The notes: generated by a model from the sequence alone, not told the origin. A DNA stretch of 64,000 nucleotides from Schleiferiaceae bacterium (GCA_029254375.1 JAQWXR010000030.1:1-64000), one strand, 5' to 3'. Positions 8,720-17,766 are shown, counted from the stretch's first letter. Program-made: numbers and translations.

Positions 8720-9028
8720 TCAGGTCGAAGCAATTTCACTCATGACAAGCATAGCAGGTAGGACCTTGAATACGATGTAGGCCACGACGACAGCGATGAG
8801 AATCCAAACCAATGGACTGCGCTTTGATTCGGATTTCACATTCGTGCTTCGCTTGGAAGACCAGGCTTCGCGAAGCTGTTCTCGTCGAAGTTCAGAATCC
8901 TTGCTACGCTCACCTTTTCGGGCTTGACGAAGTGATTCCATCTTCGCTTTTTTCTCGTCGTAGTAGCGATGTTGTAGGCTAAAGCCTCTCGGCTGGCGTT
9001 GTTTAGAAAATGCGGAAAAGAGTCCCAT
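8720..9028 (-). CDS. Small conserved membrane protein upstream of mutL
   Basis: This 102-residue protein begins MGLFSAFSKQ, has a charged Lys/Arg/Glu-rich middle (about residues 20-70, likely helical) and ends with one hydrophobic segment (about residues 72-95, PLVWILIAVVVAYIVFKVLP). Short proteins with an MGLF start, an RYYDEKK-type motif and a C-terminal membrane helix commonly precede mutL in Flavobacteriia. Some database entries call them riboflavin synthase subunit beta, for which I see no support. It is 4 bases upstream of the chosen mutL start, so probably co-transcribed. Function unknown. Confidence 0.8.
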   Translation of the reverse strand: MGLFSAFSKQRQPRGFSLQHRYYDEKKAKMESLRQARKGERSKDSELRREQLREAWSSKRSTNVKSESKRSPLVWILIAVVVAYIVFKVLPAMLVMSEIAST

Positions 9029-9035
9029 AGACTGT

Positions 9036-9043
9036 CAAAGGTA
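9036..9043 (-). promoter_or_regulatory. Candidate -7 box of the small membrane protein-mutL block
   Basis: The minus strand reads TACCTTTG, a full match to TAnnTTTG, ending 7 bases before the ATG at 9028. It is back to back with the box of the GH3 fusion gene at 9059-9066. Confidence 0.6.
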
Positions 9044-9058
9044 AAGCCTTTTTTGGGG

Positions 9059-9066
9059 TACATTTC
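9059..9066 (+). promoter_or_regulatory. Candidate -7 box of the GH3/beta-lactamase fusion gene
   Basis: TACATTTC is one base off TAnnTTTG and ends 4 bases before the ATG at 9071. It supports 9071, not the upstream in-frame codon at 8999, as the real start. Confidence 0.45.
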
Positions 9067-9070
9067 GGCC

Positions 9071-12001
9071 ATGGTAAAACGGTTGTGGCCCATGACGTTG
9101 GCTTTGCTTTCTTTCGGCTGGGGATCAGCGGAGTATAGGGAATCAAACCCTTTGGAAACGGGCAAGTACAGCGCCTGGATGGCCTCTGCGACGGTGGAGG
9201 ATCTGGCTGGTCAAATGATTATGGTTGCTGGCTACAGTCGCCAAGGCGAAAGCCACTTTCAACAGTTAGAGCGCTGGTCCGAAACCGGCCAAATTGGGGG
9301 TATTATTTGGATGCAAGGGGGCCCCGGTCGGCAACGAAATGCCATCGTACGAACCCAAATTGCGGCGATGTCCGGAATCGGCATTCCATTGCTAAATGCC
9401 CAAGATGCGGAGTGGGGCGCTTCAATGCGCTTGGATTCCCTTCAACGCTTGCCTTGGCCGCTCACCTTGGGAGCGACCCATAATGAGGAATTAGCTCGGG
9501 CCTACGGGAAATCTCTAGGCCAGGAATCAAGAGCTCTGGGGATACACGTCAACTTCAGCCCGGTAGTAGATCTGAACACCAATCCAGCCAATCCCATCAT
9601 TGGACAGCGTTCTTTGGGGTCAAATGTGGACCGCGTGAATCGCATGGCTACAAGCGAACTCTGGGGCTTGCAAAGCCAAGGAGTGATGGCCTGTGCCAAA
9701 CATTTTCCAGGACATGGCGACACAGATAGTGATAGCCACAAGACACTCCCCACGTTAAGTCATTCCCTGCAGACGCTCCGTCACCGGGAGATGCGCCCTT
9801 TTGAGAACGCGATTCGCAGTGGCGTAGGCGCTATCATGGTGGCGCATTTGAATATTCCTGCCCTCGACTCAACGGGCACGCCGGCCTCCATCTCCAAACC
9901 CATTGTGACCCACTGGTTGAGGGATACCTTGGGGTTTCAAGGGTTGATCTTCACCGATGCGCTCAACATGAAAGGTTTGGCGCAGGATTTGACTCCTGGG
10001 GAGATCGAAATTCAGGCCATAGAAGCAGGAAACGATGTGTTGCTCTTTGTGGCGGACCCCAAAGCAGCCGTGAAAGCTATAGCGCTCGCGGTTGAGCGCG
10101 GTCGTCTGACGCGCAGGCAATTAGAAGAGCATGTGGGCCGAATTCTGGCCGCTAAAGCCCGCTATGTGCCGGAGAATGGCGCTATTCCCTCTTCTACTGA
10201 AGCGCCTTTGCCTGATCGCCAAGCCTTGAACGCCGCCATTTACGCCGCTGCAGCCACCTTGGTTTACGATCCGGACTCTATGATTTCGCGAACATCACGT
10301 AGCTCAGTGGTCGAGGACATCCTGTTCATGGTGCCCATGGGCGAAGGGCAGGCAGATGCGGCGAGACTTCCAGGTATGCACCCTGTGGCCGATATCGATG
10401 CCTTTTTGGCATCGAGCCGAACTAGGCAAGAGGGCTTTACGAAGCCGCGCATTTGGATTTTTCATACCGCATCCTCCGCTAACCCGTGGAAGTCAGCTAA
10501 GCTACCTAGCGAAGTCCTCGCACAGGCCAAATCATGGAAGGCCAAAGGGGCGGATGTAGGCTTGGTTCATCTGGGAAATCCCTATGGCTTGCGCAATGTG
10601 GCAGAGGGCGGCCCGTTGGCTTCTGAAGAGATTCTTAGCACTTTTAATGCTTTGGTCCTTGGCTACGAGCACGTTTCCGATGCGATCCTAGCGATACAAG
10701 GTGCGTTGGAGTCCTTCAGCGCGCGCAGGTTGCCGGGGCGCATTCCCGTTTCGGGCCTGAATTTCAATCCCGCCATGCCCGTGACGACGATGGGTGAAGC
10801 TGGCTTTCAAGCCGACCTCATTAAAAATATTGATTTTATTGTGGATGAGGGCTTGCGCAATGGCGCCTACCCCGGCTGCCAGGTTTTCTTGGCGCGCCAT
10901 GGAAAAGTGGTCTTGAATGGCGTCTGGGGCACGCTGGATGGCACCAGCGCCGTAGAGCCGACGGACCGCTATGACCTAGCCAGTGTGACAAAAATTCTCG
11001 CTTCGGTCCCATTGATCATGGATTACATGGAGGGCTCTGGAGGTCCAGCTGCCTTTCTGGGAAGCCCTATGGCTGAATTTCTTCCCGAGCTTGCACATTC
11101 CCCCGTGGGCGCCCTAGAAATGGGCGACATCCTATCCCATCAGTCGGGCTTGCCTCCATGGATTCCTTTCTACCAATCCTATCTATGGAAAGATGGAAAT
11201 CTGGACAATCGGTATTTTCGAAGAATTCGGAGTGAGAACTTCCCCAACCAAGTGGCCATCGGTGTATATAGCCGGGCAGATTTGAGGGATTCGGTGCTAG
11301 CGCGCATCGCGGAGGCAGATCTAGGCGTCAAGAAGTATAAATACAGCGACTTGGGCTACTACATGCATCAACGCTGGCTGGAACGCTACTACGGAGCGGC
11401 CATGGACGAGGTGCTGGAATCCCAGTGGTACGGACCCATGGGCTTGGATTTAGAATACAATCCGTTACAAAAGGCCATGAACAAAGGCCAAGCTGGGGGT
11501 ATGGAAATAATACACATTGCTCCAACAGAGAACGATCAGATGTTCCGACGTCAACTGATACGAGGCACCGTGCATGACCAAGGTGCAGCCCTCTTAGGTG
11601 GGGTAGCGGGCCACGCAGGTCTTTTTGGTTCAGCCAAAGATGTTGGCTCTATGATGCAATTCTTCTTACAAGGGGGGCGATGGAATGGCTACCAGTACCT
11701 GGAGCCGGAGACGATTAAGGCCTTTACAGCCTGCTATGCCTGCGACGCGGGCAATCGTCGTGGTCTGGGTTTTGACCGTCCTCAAACCTCCGGTCCAGGT
11801 CCGACTTGTGGCTGTGTCAGCCCTTTGAGCTTTGGGCACACCGGATTTACCGGTACTTTTGCCTGGGCAGACCCCGAAACTGGCACCGTGCTTGTTTTTG
11901 TCTCCAACCGAGTGTACCCTGATGCAAACAACCCTCTACTTAGCAAGCTGGATATCCGAACCCGTATTCAAGAAGCCGTCCAGGTGGCTTTGGTCGATTA
12001 G
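9071..12001 (+). CDS. GH3-family glycosidase fused to a serine beta-lactamase-fold domain
   Basis: This 976-residue exported protein joins two enzymes. After a signal-like N-terminus (LWPMTLALLSFGWG) comes a glycoside hydrolase family 3 domain of NagZ type, with KHFPGHGDTDSDSHKTLP near residue 209 (catalytic His loop) and IFTDALNMKGL near residue 293 (nucleophile Asp). A C-terminal class C beta-lactamase-like domain starts near residue 575, with the SVTK tetrad near 637, YSD near 757 and HTG near 921. NagZ-type enzymes remove beta-N-acetylglucosamine from peptidoglycan fragments; the second domain is typical of D,D-peptidases and esterases. A joint role in muropeptide turnover is inference. 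This fusion is known in Bacteroidota. The start was chosen by signal peptide, promoter spacing and the divergent neighbour. Confidence 0.9.
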   Translation: MVKRLWPMTLALLSFGWGSAEYRESNPLETGKYSAWMASATVEDLAGQMIMVAGYSRQGESHFQQLERWSETGQIGGIIWMQGGPGRQRNAIVRTQIAAMSGIGIPLLNAQDAEWGASMRLDSLQRLPWPLTLGATHNEELARAYGKSLGQESRALGIHVNFSPVVDLNTNPANPIIGQRSLGSNVDRVNRMATSELWGLQSQGVMACAKHFPGHGDTDSDSHKTLPTLSHSLQTLRHREMRPFENAIRSGVGAIMVAHLNIPALDSTGTPASISKPIVTHWLRDTLGFQGLIFTDALNMKGLAQDLTPGEIEIQAIEAGNDVLLFVADPKAAVKAIALAVERGRLTRRQLEEHVGRILAAKARYVPENGAIPSSTEAPLPDRQALNAAIYAAAATLVYDPDSMISRTSRSSVVEDILFMVPMGEGQADAARLPGMHPVADIDAFLASSRTRQEGFTKPRIWIFHTASSANPWKSAKLPSEVLAQAKSWKAKGADVGLVHLGNPYGLRNVAEGGPLASEEILSTFNALVLGYEHVSDAILAIQGALESFSARRLPGRIPVSGLNFNPAMPVTTMGEAGFQADLIKNIDFIVDEGLRNGAYPGCQVFLARHGKVVLNGVWGTLDGTSAVEPTDRYDLASVTKILASVPLIMDYMEGSGGPAAFLGSPMAEFLPELAHSPVGALEMGDILSHQSGLPPWIPFYQSYLWKDGNLDNRYFRRIRSENFPNQVAIGVYSRADLRDSVLARIAEADLGVKKYKYSDLGYYMHQRWLERYYGAAMDEVLESQWYGPMGLDLEYNPLQKAMNKGQAGGMEIIHIAPTENDQMFRRQLIRGTVHDQGAALLGGVAGHAGLFGSAKDVGSMMQFFLQGGRWNGYQYLEPETIKAFTACYACDAGNRRGLGFDRPQTSGPGPTCGCVSPLSFGHTGFTGTFAWADPETGTVLVFVSNRVYPDANNPLLSKLDIRTRIQEAVQVALVD

Positions 12002-12512
12002 CCTCCTTTTTTTGGTACTGTCCATGCAAGCCCAAGTTCAGCAGGCGGCCATTGGATGGCGAACGGACTCCACCTATGTGAGCTATTTTGGAAACGGGAA
12101 ACCTCGCAGCATCGTGCATTTCAAAGATGGATTATCGGAAGGAGCGGCATTTGAGTTTCACGCCTCAGGGCAAGTGTTGATTTATAACGAATGGCTCGAG
12201 GGTCAAAAGCACGGGGAGGAAAAGGAATTTGATCAGATTGGTCGCCTAACCCATGTCACAAATTGGCGCTATGGCCGACTTCACGGTGAAGAGCGCAATT
12301 ACTACGTTACAAGCGTGATTCAGAGCCGAATTCCATGGGTTAATAATCAGAAACATGGAACGGCCCTTTGGTACCATGACAATGGACAGGTCGCGGTCGA
12401 ATTTCCATATGAGCACGGAGAAATTCAAGGCATAGCGACATATTATACGGATCAAGGCGAGGTAGAAAAGACCTTGACGTATCGCCACAACGAAGTGATC
12501 GAATCAAAATGA
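11922..12512 (+). CDS. YwqK/MORN-like repeat protein, probably exported
   Basis: This protein of about 196 residues has an N-terminal hydrophobic segment (WLWSISLLFLVLSMQA) that looks like a signal peptide. At least four degenerate repeats of about 23 residues follow, with the pattern YFGNGKPRSIVHFKDGLSEG and YHDNGQVAVEFPYEHGEIQG. Repeats of this type occur in proteins named YwqK-family antitoxin, a label that need not describe function. The start is uncertain: the ATG at 11922 lies 80 bases inside the GH3 fusion gene, and no later ATG leaves a complete signal peptide. The stop overlaps the bshA start (ATGA). Confidence 0.72.
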   Translation: MQTTLYLASWISEPVFKKPSRWLWSISLLFLVLSMQAQVQQAAIGWRTDSTYVSYFGNGKPRSIVHFKDGLSEGAAFEFHASGQVLIYNEWLEGQKHGEEKEFDQIGRLTHVTNWRYGRLHGEERNYYVTSVIQSRIPWVNNQKHGTALWYHDNGQVAVEFPYEHGEIQGIATYYTDQGEVEKTLTYRHNEVIESK

Positions 12513-13633
12513 GAATAGGGGTAGTATGCCATCCAACATATGGTGGTTCTGGGGTGATGGCCACCGAATTGGCAAATCATCTGGGGAATCAAGGGCATGA
12601 AATGCATGTGATCTCGTATGCGCAACCTGTCCGCTTGGATCCATTCAATTTACAAGTTCATTTTCACGAGGTTCAGGTTCATGACTATCCTTTATTTCTC
12701 TATCAGCCCTACGAATTGGCTTTGTCTTCGGCCATGGTCGAAACCGTTCGAAAGGAGCGCCTGGAGATACTCCATGTCCATTACGCCATTCCTCATGCGT
12801 ATGCGGCTTTTATGGCGAGACAAATTTTAGCCGATGAGGGAATTCATATTCCGGTGGTAACCACCTTGCACGGTACAGACATCACCCTGGTGGGTCGACT
12901 TCCAGCCTATAAGCCTGCGGTCTGTTTTTCAATTAACCACTCTTCAGCCGTCACGGCGGTATCTGAAAGCCTCCGTTTAGAAACGATCCAGCAGTTTGAT
13001 ATTCAACGCGACATTTTGGTGATACCCAATTTTGTCTTCTTACAGCGCTATAGCCGCGGAGATGCGGCTGCACGGAGACGCTTTGCCGAGCCAGAGGAGT
13101 CGATTTTGTGCCATGTAAGTAACTTTCGCAAAGTAAAGCGCGTATTGGATGTAGTGTTGATTTTTGCCGAAGTTCGAAAGGAGCTACCCTCCAAATTAGT
13201 CATGGTGGGTGATGGTCCGGACCGGGCTGCGGCCGAAACTTTGGTCGCTAATCTCGGAATTCAAGAAGACGTCTTATTTGTGGGTAAGACTTCCGAAGTA
13301 GAGCGGATTTTGGGCGTCTCAGATTTATTCTTATTGCCCTCCGAAACCGAAAGTTTTGGTTTAGCCGCCCTCGAGGCGATGGCTTCAGGTGTTCCTGTGG
13401 TCGCATCCCGCGTAGGAGGCTTACCGGAAGTCGTTAGCCACGGTCTGACCGGTTATCTGGAGTCAGTTGGTGATGTGGCTAGAATGTCTCAGCGTGCCAT
13501 CGATATTCTTTCGAATGAAGCTACCCATGCAAAGTTCGCTGAGCAAGCCCTTCAAGCAGCGCATCACTTTTCCATGGAGCAAATTGGACAGACGTATCTC
13601 GACCTGTATCAGCAATTGATCGATGGGAAGTAA
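12509..13633 (+). CDS. bshA: N-acetyl-alpha-D-glucosaminyl L-malate synthase BshA
   Basis: BshA is the GT4 glycosyltransferase that joins UDP-GlcNAc and L-malate in the first step of bacillithiol synthesis. The 374-residue protein begins MRIGVVCHPTYGGSGVMATE, characteristic of BshA, and continues with HVHYAIPHA, TTLHGTDITLVG and the GT4 C-terminal LPSETESFGLAALEAMASG near residue 275 with its E-x7-E. The start overlaps the previous gene by ATGA. bshB and bshC are not in this window. A ytxJ homologue at 40.3 kb supports bacillithiol use by this organism. Confidence 0.95.
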   Translation: MRIGVVCHPTYGGSGVMATELANHLGNQGHEMHVISYAQPVRLDPFNLQVHFHEVQVHDYPLFLYQPYELALSSAMVETVRKERLEILHVHYAIPHAYAAFMARQILADEGIHIPVVTTLHGTDITLVGRLPAYKPAVCFSINHSSAVTAVSESLRLETIQQFDIQRDILVIPNFVFLQRYSRGDAAARRRFAEPEESILCHVSNFRKVKRVLDVVLIFAEVRKELPSKLVMVGDGPDRAAAETLVANLGIQEDVLFVGKTSEVERILGVSDLFLLPSETESFGLAALEAMASGVPVVASRVGGLPEVVSHGLTGYLESVGDVARMSQRAIDILSNEATHAKFAEQALQAAHHFSMEQIGQTYLDLYQQLIDGK

Positions 13634-14015
13634 GCGCAAAGACAAAACCCATTCGGGCCCAGAGGAGCAGGTGAATCCTTTTGCGGCAGTCTTGGCGTCT
13701 GCCTTAGGGATCGAGGCACCCAAGGGCCCTGGTATTTCAGTTCTTCAGGAGGAGGAAGCCATGATGCTGGGCGTGAAAGAGGCTTCGTTGCGCTTTGAAA
13801 AGAAGGGGCGGAATGGCAAAATGGCTACCCTAATTGAATTCGCGGGCCTAAATTTTAGTGACCTAACGGACCTAGCCAAACAGTTAAAGCAGCAACTCGG
13901 TGTCGGGGGAAGTGCGGATGAATCAGGCTTTGTCTTGCTTCAAGGGGATGTCCGAAACAAAGTGGAGAAAATTCTTCAAAATGAAGGATGGAAAACGAAA
14001 CGTATTGGAGGATGA
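13623..14015 (+). CDS. SUI1/YciH-family translation factor homologue
   Basis: This 130-residue protein has a SUI1 (eIF1-like) domain over about residues 55-128, with LRFEKKGRNGKMATLIEF, LKQQLGVGGSADESGF, LLQGDVRNKVEKIL and a terminal GWKTKRIGG. Bacterial members (YciH) are thought to bind the 30S subunit and influence start-codon discrimination; their physiological role is poorly settled. The N-terminal 50 residues are charged and variable. It overlaps the bshA 3' end by 11 bases, and its stop overlaps the methyltransferase start by ATGA. Confidence 0.88.
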   Translation: MGSKRKDKTHSGPEEQVNPFAAVLASALGIEAPKGPGISVLQEEEAMMLGVKEASLRFEKKGRNGKMATLIEFAGLNFSDLTDLAKQLKQQLGVGGSADESGFVLLQGDVRNKVEKILQNEGWKTKRIGG

Positions 14016-14794
14016 GCTTGATAGTTGAGAGTCTTCAGAATGCCAAAGTCAAGCAAATACTGCGTTGGCGCGAAAAATCGTCGGCTCGACGAAAGGATGG
14101 AGTTTGCCTCGTCGAAGGTGCCCGAGAAGTACAGCGCGCTCTTAAATCCGGCTGGATCATTAAGGAATGTTACACGCGCCCTGAGGTCGACTTTGCCGAA
14201 CCCGGAATGCGTATGCGCCCCTTAGCCTGTAGCAATGAGGTCTTTGAAAAAATGGTTCTACGCCAGCGAGGTGTCGATGTATTGGCAGTTTTTGAGATTC
14301 AGCAATGGACCTTGGATCAGGTTGAGTTGGATGAGAATTCGATGATTCTCGTCCTTGATGGGATAGAAAAACCCGGAAATGTGGGAGCCATCTTGCGTAC
14401 AGCAAATGCAGCTGGGGTAAACCTAGTGCTTACATCGTCCCTTCAATGTGATGTTTATGCAGCCGAAGTTATTCGTAATAGTCTCGGAGGCATATTCGAC
14501 GTGCAGCTGGTGGATGGCGATCGAACAGAAATACAACAATGGCTAATGAATCAAAAAATTCCCGTACTTCAGATGCACCTTGGGGCATCGAAGAGTCCTT
14601 ATGAGATGGATCTTACGGGCCCAATAGCGGTGGTTTTTGGATCTGAAGACCGAGGTTTAGATGGCTCTTGGAATATGTTGCCTGGGGAGCGGATAAAACT
14701 ACCCATGCTGGGAATCGTCGATTCTTTGAATGTATCCGTAAGTGCTGGAGTTCTTTTGTTCGAGGCTGGACGTCAGCGGTCTATCAAAAATTAA
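14012..14794 (+). CDS. TrmH (SpoU)-family RNA 2'-O-methyltransferase
   Basis: This 260-residue SPOUT-class enzyme is predicted to methylate ribose 2'-OH in rRNA or tRNA using SAM. An N-terminal substrate-binding part (RREKDGVCLVEG-like stretch, residues 20-40) precedes the SpoU core with DGIEKPGNVGAILRTANAAG, VFGSEDRGL and IVDSLNVSVSAGVLLFE, the knot that binds SAM. The target nucleotide cannot be assigned. I set the start at 14012 because it overlaps the SUI1-gene stop as ATGA; an upstream in-frame ATG at 13988 adds eight residues without family support. A second SpoU enzyme, rlmB, lies at 37.5 kb. Confidence 0.9.
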   Translation: MSLIVESLQNAKVKQILRWREKSSARRKDGVCLVEGAREVQRALKSGWIIKECYTRPEVDFAEPGMRMRPLACSNEVFEKMVLRQRGVDVLAVFEIQQWTLDQVELDENSMILVLDGIEKPGNVGAILRTANAAGVNLVLTSSLQCDVYAAEVIRNSLGGIFDVQLVDGDRTEIQQWLMNQKIPVLQMHLGASKSPYEMDLTGPIAVVFGSEDRGLDGSWNMLPGERIKLPMLGIVDSLNVSVSAGVLLFEAGRQRSIKN

Positions 14795-14845
14795 AAATCG
14801 ATTTGTACCGGTGAAAATGGGAGGCCATATTTTGACCAAAAAGAA

Positions 14846-14869
14846 AGGCCCGAACTTTCGCTCGGGCCT
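14846..14869 (-). terminator. Hairpin terminator between the TrmH-family gene and uvrA
   Basis: An 8-bp perfect stem AGGCCCGA/TCGGGCCT encloses an 8-base loop. On the minus strand it is followed by a T-rich run (TTTCTTTTT), which fits termination of uvrA about 100 bases after its stop. It could also end the plus-strand transcript, but the T-tract is weaker on that side. The rest of the 175-base convergent gap shows nothing else. Confidence 0.6.
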
Positions 14870-14969
14870 CACACCAAACCAATAACCAAGCTTTCGCCTG
14901 TATTGGGGGTAAATTTAGTAAAAACACCGAGAATTTTTGTTGTAGTACAAAAATAAAAATGACTGTTGG

Positions 14970-17720
14970 TTAATTTCTTATTAAATATGGAGCGGTAACC
15001 GAATTTTGGCATGATAAAATCTCATCTGAGACTCCCTGGTAAATAATTTGGCCTCCATCTGAACCTCCTCCTGGACCTAGCTCGATAATCCAATCAGATT
15101 GCGAAATCACATCTGTTTGATGCTCGATGACGAGTATACTATGGCCCATGTCTAGAAGCGCATCAAACGCCCAAAGAAGTTTTTGAACATCGTCAAAATG
15201 CAGCCCTGTTGTTGGTTCATCAAAAACAAAGAAGACGGGTTCTGCACCTTGACCTTTTGATAAGAAAGAGGCTAATTTGACGCGTTGGCCTTCTCCTCCG
15301 GAAAGTGTGCTACTTGATTGCCCTAGCTGTATATATCCAAGCCCCACATCGAGGAGAGGTTGTAGCTTTTTTGCAATTTTTTCTTGCTGAATTTCTCGAA
15401 AGAATGCAATGGCCTCGTCTACGGTCATGCGAAGGATGTCAGAGATATTTTTGCCATGCACTTCTACTTCGAGCACGTCATCTTGGAAGCGCTTTCCATG
15501 GCATTGTTCACATTGCAAATGAACATCAGCCATGAACTGCATTTCGACCGTAACATAGCCATCTCCTTTACACACATCACATCGGCCACCATCGGTGTTA
15601 AACGAGAAGTGCTTTGCGCTGAATCCCCTTAGTTGAGCGTTTTTTTGATGCGCGTACAAGGCACGAACGTCGTCGTAAGCCTTTAGGTAAGTCACTGCAT
15701 TGGAGCGCGAGGATTTACCTATCGGGTTTTGATCGACTACTTCTACGGCGCTTATGGCCCGCAGATCTCCGCTAAGGGTATCGTAATACCCAGTTCTGCC
15801 GGAATATTCACCCAGGTACTTCTGAAGTGCAGGTACGAGAATGCTGCGAATGAGGGTTGTTTTGCCACTTCCGCTGACCCCACATACGGCTGTGAAGCGT
15901 TGCAGAGGGATGTCAATGTCTACAGATTGGACATTGTGAGCACGCGCTCCCCTCAGTTGAATCCACTTGTTGTGGTCCATTGGCCGAGCGTTGCGTTGTA
16001 TGCGTTTTTTTCCGTTCAGATAATTCGATGTAAGCGTCTTGGCCTGACGAACACCCTTTCCGGGTCCGACGTACACAATCTCTCCACCGTGGCGACCGGC
16101 CCCTGGACCAATGTCGATCAAGGTGTCCGCGGCGTGCATGAAGATGGCGTCGTGCTCAACAACCACTACTGTATTTCCTTGATTTCGCAAGGAAATTAAG
16201 ACCTGAAGAAGGTCATCGGCATCTTTGGCATGCAGTCCTATACTCGGTTCATCCAAGATATAGAGGGAGCCGACCAGGCTTGAGCCCAGGCTGGTTGCTA
16301 AGTGGATTCGTTGAGATTCCCCACCGCTCAGAGTGCCTGCCGGTCGGTCTAAGCTGAGGTAGTGAAGCCCCACGCGTTCCAGGACTTCCAGGCGTTTACG
16401 AATTTCAGTTAAAAGACGTTCGGCGATTTTACCCTCGCTCCCTTCCAATTCTAGGGCGTCAAACCAGGCACGTGCTTTTCGAATGGACCAGGCAGAGATT
16501 TCACCAATGTGTACCCCGTGAATCTTTACATACCGGGATTCCTTTCTGAGTCGGTGCCCACCGCAGTCACCGCAGATGGTTTTGCCGCGATACCGTGCTT
16601 GGAGGACCCGAAATTGAATTTTATATGCCTTGCTTTCGACATAAGTAAAAAAGGCGTCAATGCCTTCAAAGTGGTCACATCCCTTCCACAGGAGGTCCTG
16701 TTGAGCGGAAGATAATTTTGCGACAGGGGTATGGATAGGTAAGTCCGCTGCCTCTGCGCCCCGAATCATCTGATCCTTCCATTCAGATAATCGTTCGCCT
16801 TTCCATGGGGCAATGGCGTCTTCGAAAATACTAAGCTGCGCATTGGGTATGACTAGCTCAGGATCAATGCCTAAAACAGAGCCAAAACCTTCACAGCTGG
16901 GACAGGCGCCTTGAGGGGTATTGAAAGAAAAGAAGGCCGTAGAGGGTTCCTCAAATAGGAGTTCGCCGTCAGAAAACTGATTAGAAAAAAATTGTCTTTC
17001 GCCTCGATCCCATTGCAGAATACACGTGCCTAAGCCTTCAAAAAATGCAGTTTGAATCGAATCGGCTGCCCGGATCTCTGCATCTGCATCGCGCGCGCCA
17101 CCCGTCAATCGATCCACCACTAATTCAAAGGATGGGGCATTTTCTGGGCATTCATCCAAACGGCACACCTGCCCATCGGAGAGCATGATTCGCGCATAGC
17201 CTTGTTGGGCTAATAGTTGGCACATTTCCTCTGGGCTTCGGTCTTTAAAGTCTATCGGAGCAATAATTAAGACTCGATCCTCTTCACTGTGCTTGGAGAG
17301 GGCCAAAAGGACATCTGCGACGTGATGGCGGCGAACTTCTTCACCGGTAGTCGGGGAGAACGTCTTTCCGACTCGTGCAAATAGAACCTTGAGGTAGTCG
17401 TGTATCTCGGTGACCGTACCCACGGTGGAGCGTGGATTGCGTGAAATAACTTTTTGTTGAATAGCAATAGCCGGGGCCAATCCTTTAATGTCATCCACTT
17501 CAGGCTTGTCCAATTTCCCCATGAATTGGCGTGCATAGGAAGATAGAGATTCCACATAGCGACGCTGTCCTTCTGCATACAAGGTATCAAAGGCAAGGGA
17601 AGATTTTCCGCTACCACTCACCCCTGTAATCACGACGAGGTCGCCATGCGGAAAAGCGACCGTGAGATTTTTTAGGTTGTTGACGCGTGCGCCTTCGATG
17701 CGGAGTTCGGACTGTGCCAT
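14970..17720 (-). CDS. uvrA: Excinuclease ABC subunit A
   Basis: UvrA is the damage-sensing ATPase of nucleotide excision repair. The 916-residue protein has two ABC ATPase halves: Walker A GVSGSGKSSLAFDTLYAEGQ near residue 34 and GVSGSGKTTLIRS near residue 590, each with an LSGGE(S/G)QR signature. The C-terminal zinc module is intact (CDVCKGDGY and LQCEQCHGKRF). Two CxxC pairs found in E. coli-type UvrA are missing: after LFARVGKTF there is SPTTGEEV instead of CPxCG, and before FSFNTPQGACPSCEGFG the paired CPxC is absent. As I recall, this form is common in Bacteroidota. A promoter-like box lies 13 bases upstream. Confidence 0.95.
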   Translation of the reverse strand: MAQSELRIEGARVNNLKNLTVAFPHGDLVVITGVSGSGKSSLAFDTLYAEGQRRYVESLSSYARQFMGKLDKPEVDDIKGLAPAIAIQQKVISRNPRSTVGTVTEIHDYLKVLFARVGKTFSPTTGEEVRRHHVADVLLALSKHSEEDRVLIIAPIDFKDRSPEEMCQLLAQQGYARIMLSDGQVCRLDECPENAPSFELVVDRLTGGARDADAEIRAADSIQTAFFEGLGTCILQWDRGERQFFSNQFSDGELLFEEPSTAFFSFNTPQGACPSCEGFGSVLGIDPELVIPNAQLSIFEDAIAPWKGERLSEWKDQMIRGAEAADLPIHTPVAKLSSAQQDLLWKGCDHFEGIDAFFTYVESKAYKIQFRVLQARYRGKTICGDCGGHRLRKESRYVKIHGVHIGEISAWSIRKARAWFDALELEGSEGKIAERLLTEIRKRLEVLERVGLHYLSLDRPAGTLSGGESQRIHLATSLGSSLVGSLYILDEPSIGLHAKDADDLLQVLISLRNQGNTVVVVEHDAIFMHAADTLIDIGPGAGRHGGEIVYVGPGKGVRQAKTLTSNYLNGKKRIQRNARPMDHNKWIQLRGARAHNVQSVDIDIPLQRFTAVCGVSGSGKTTLIRSILVPALQKYLGEYSGRTGYYDTLSGDLRAISAVEVVDQNPIGKSSRSNAVTYLKAYDDVRALYAHQKNAQLRGFSAKHFSFNTDGGRCDVCKGDGYVTVEMQFMADVHLQCEQCHGKRFQDDVLEVEVHGKNISDILRMTVDEAIAFFREIQQEKIAKKLQPLLDVGLGYIQLGQSSSTLSGGEGQRVKLASFLSKGQGAEPVFFVFDEPTTGLHFDDVQKLLWAFDALLDMGHSILVIEHQTDVISQSDWIIELGPGGGSDGGQIIYQGVSDEILSCQNSVTAPYLIRN

Positions 17721-17733
17721 ATTTGGGAAAGTG

Positions 17734-17741
17734 CAAAAATA
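17734..17741 (-). promoter_or_regulatory. Candidate -7 box of uvrA
   Basis: The minus strand reads TATTTTTG, a full match to TAnnTTTG, ending 13 bases before the uvrA ATG at 17720. This implies a short untranslated leader of under 10 bases. Confidence 0.5.
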
Positions 17742-17766
17742 CCCTTTGTAGTTGAGGGAAAAATGC

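Noticed and set aside
8720-9028. Label riboflavin synthase subunit beta for the gene before mutL
   Set aside because: The 102-residue protein with a C-terminal membrane helix has nothing in common with lumazine or riboflavin synthase.
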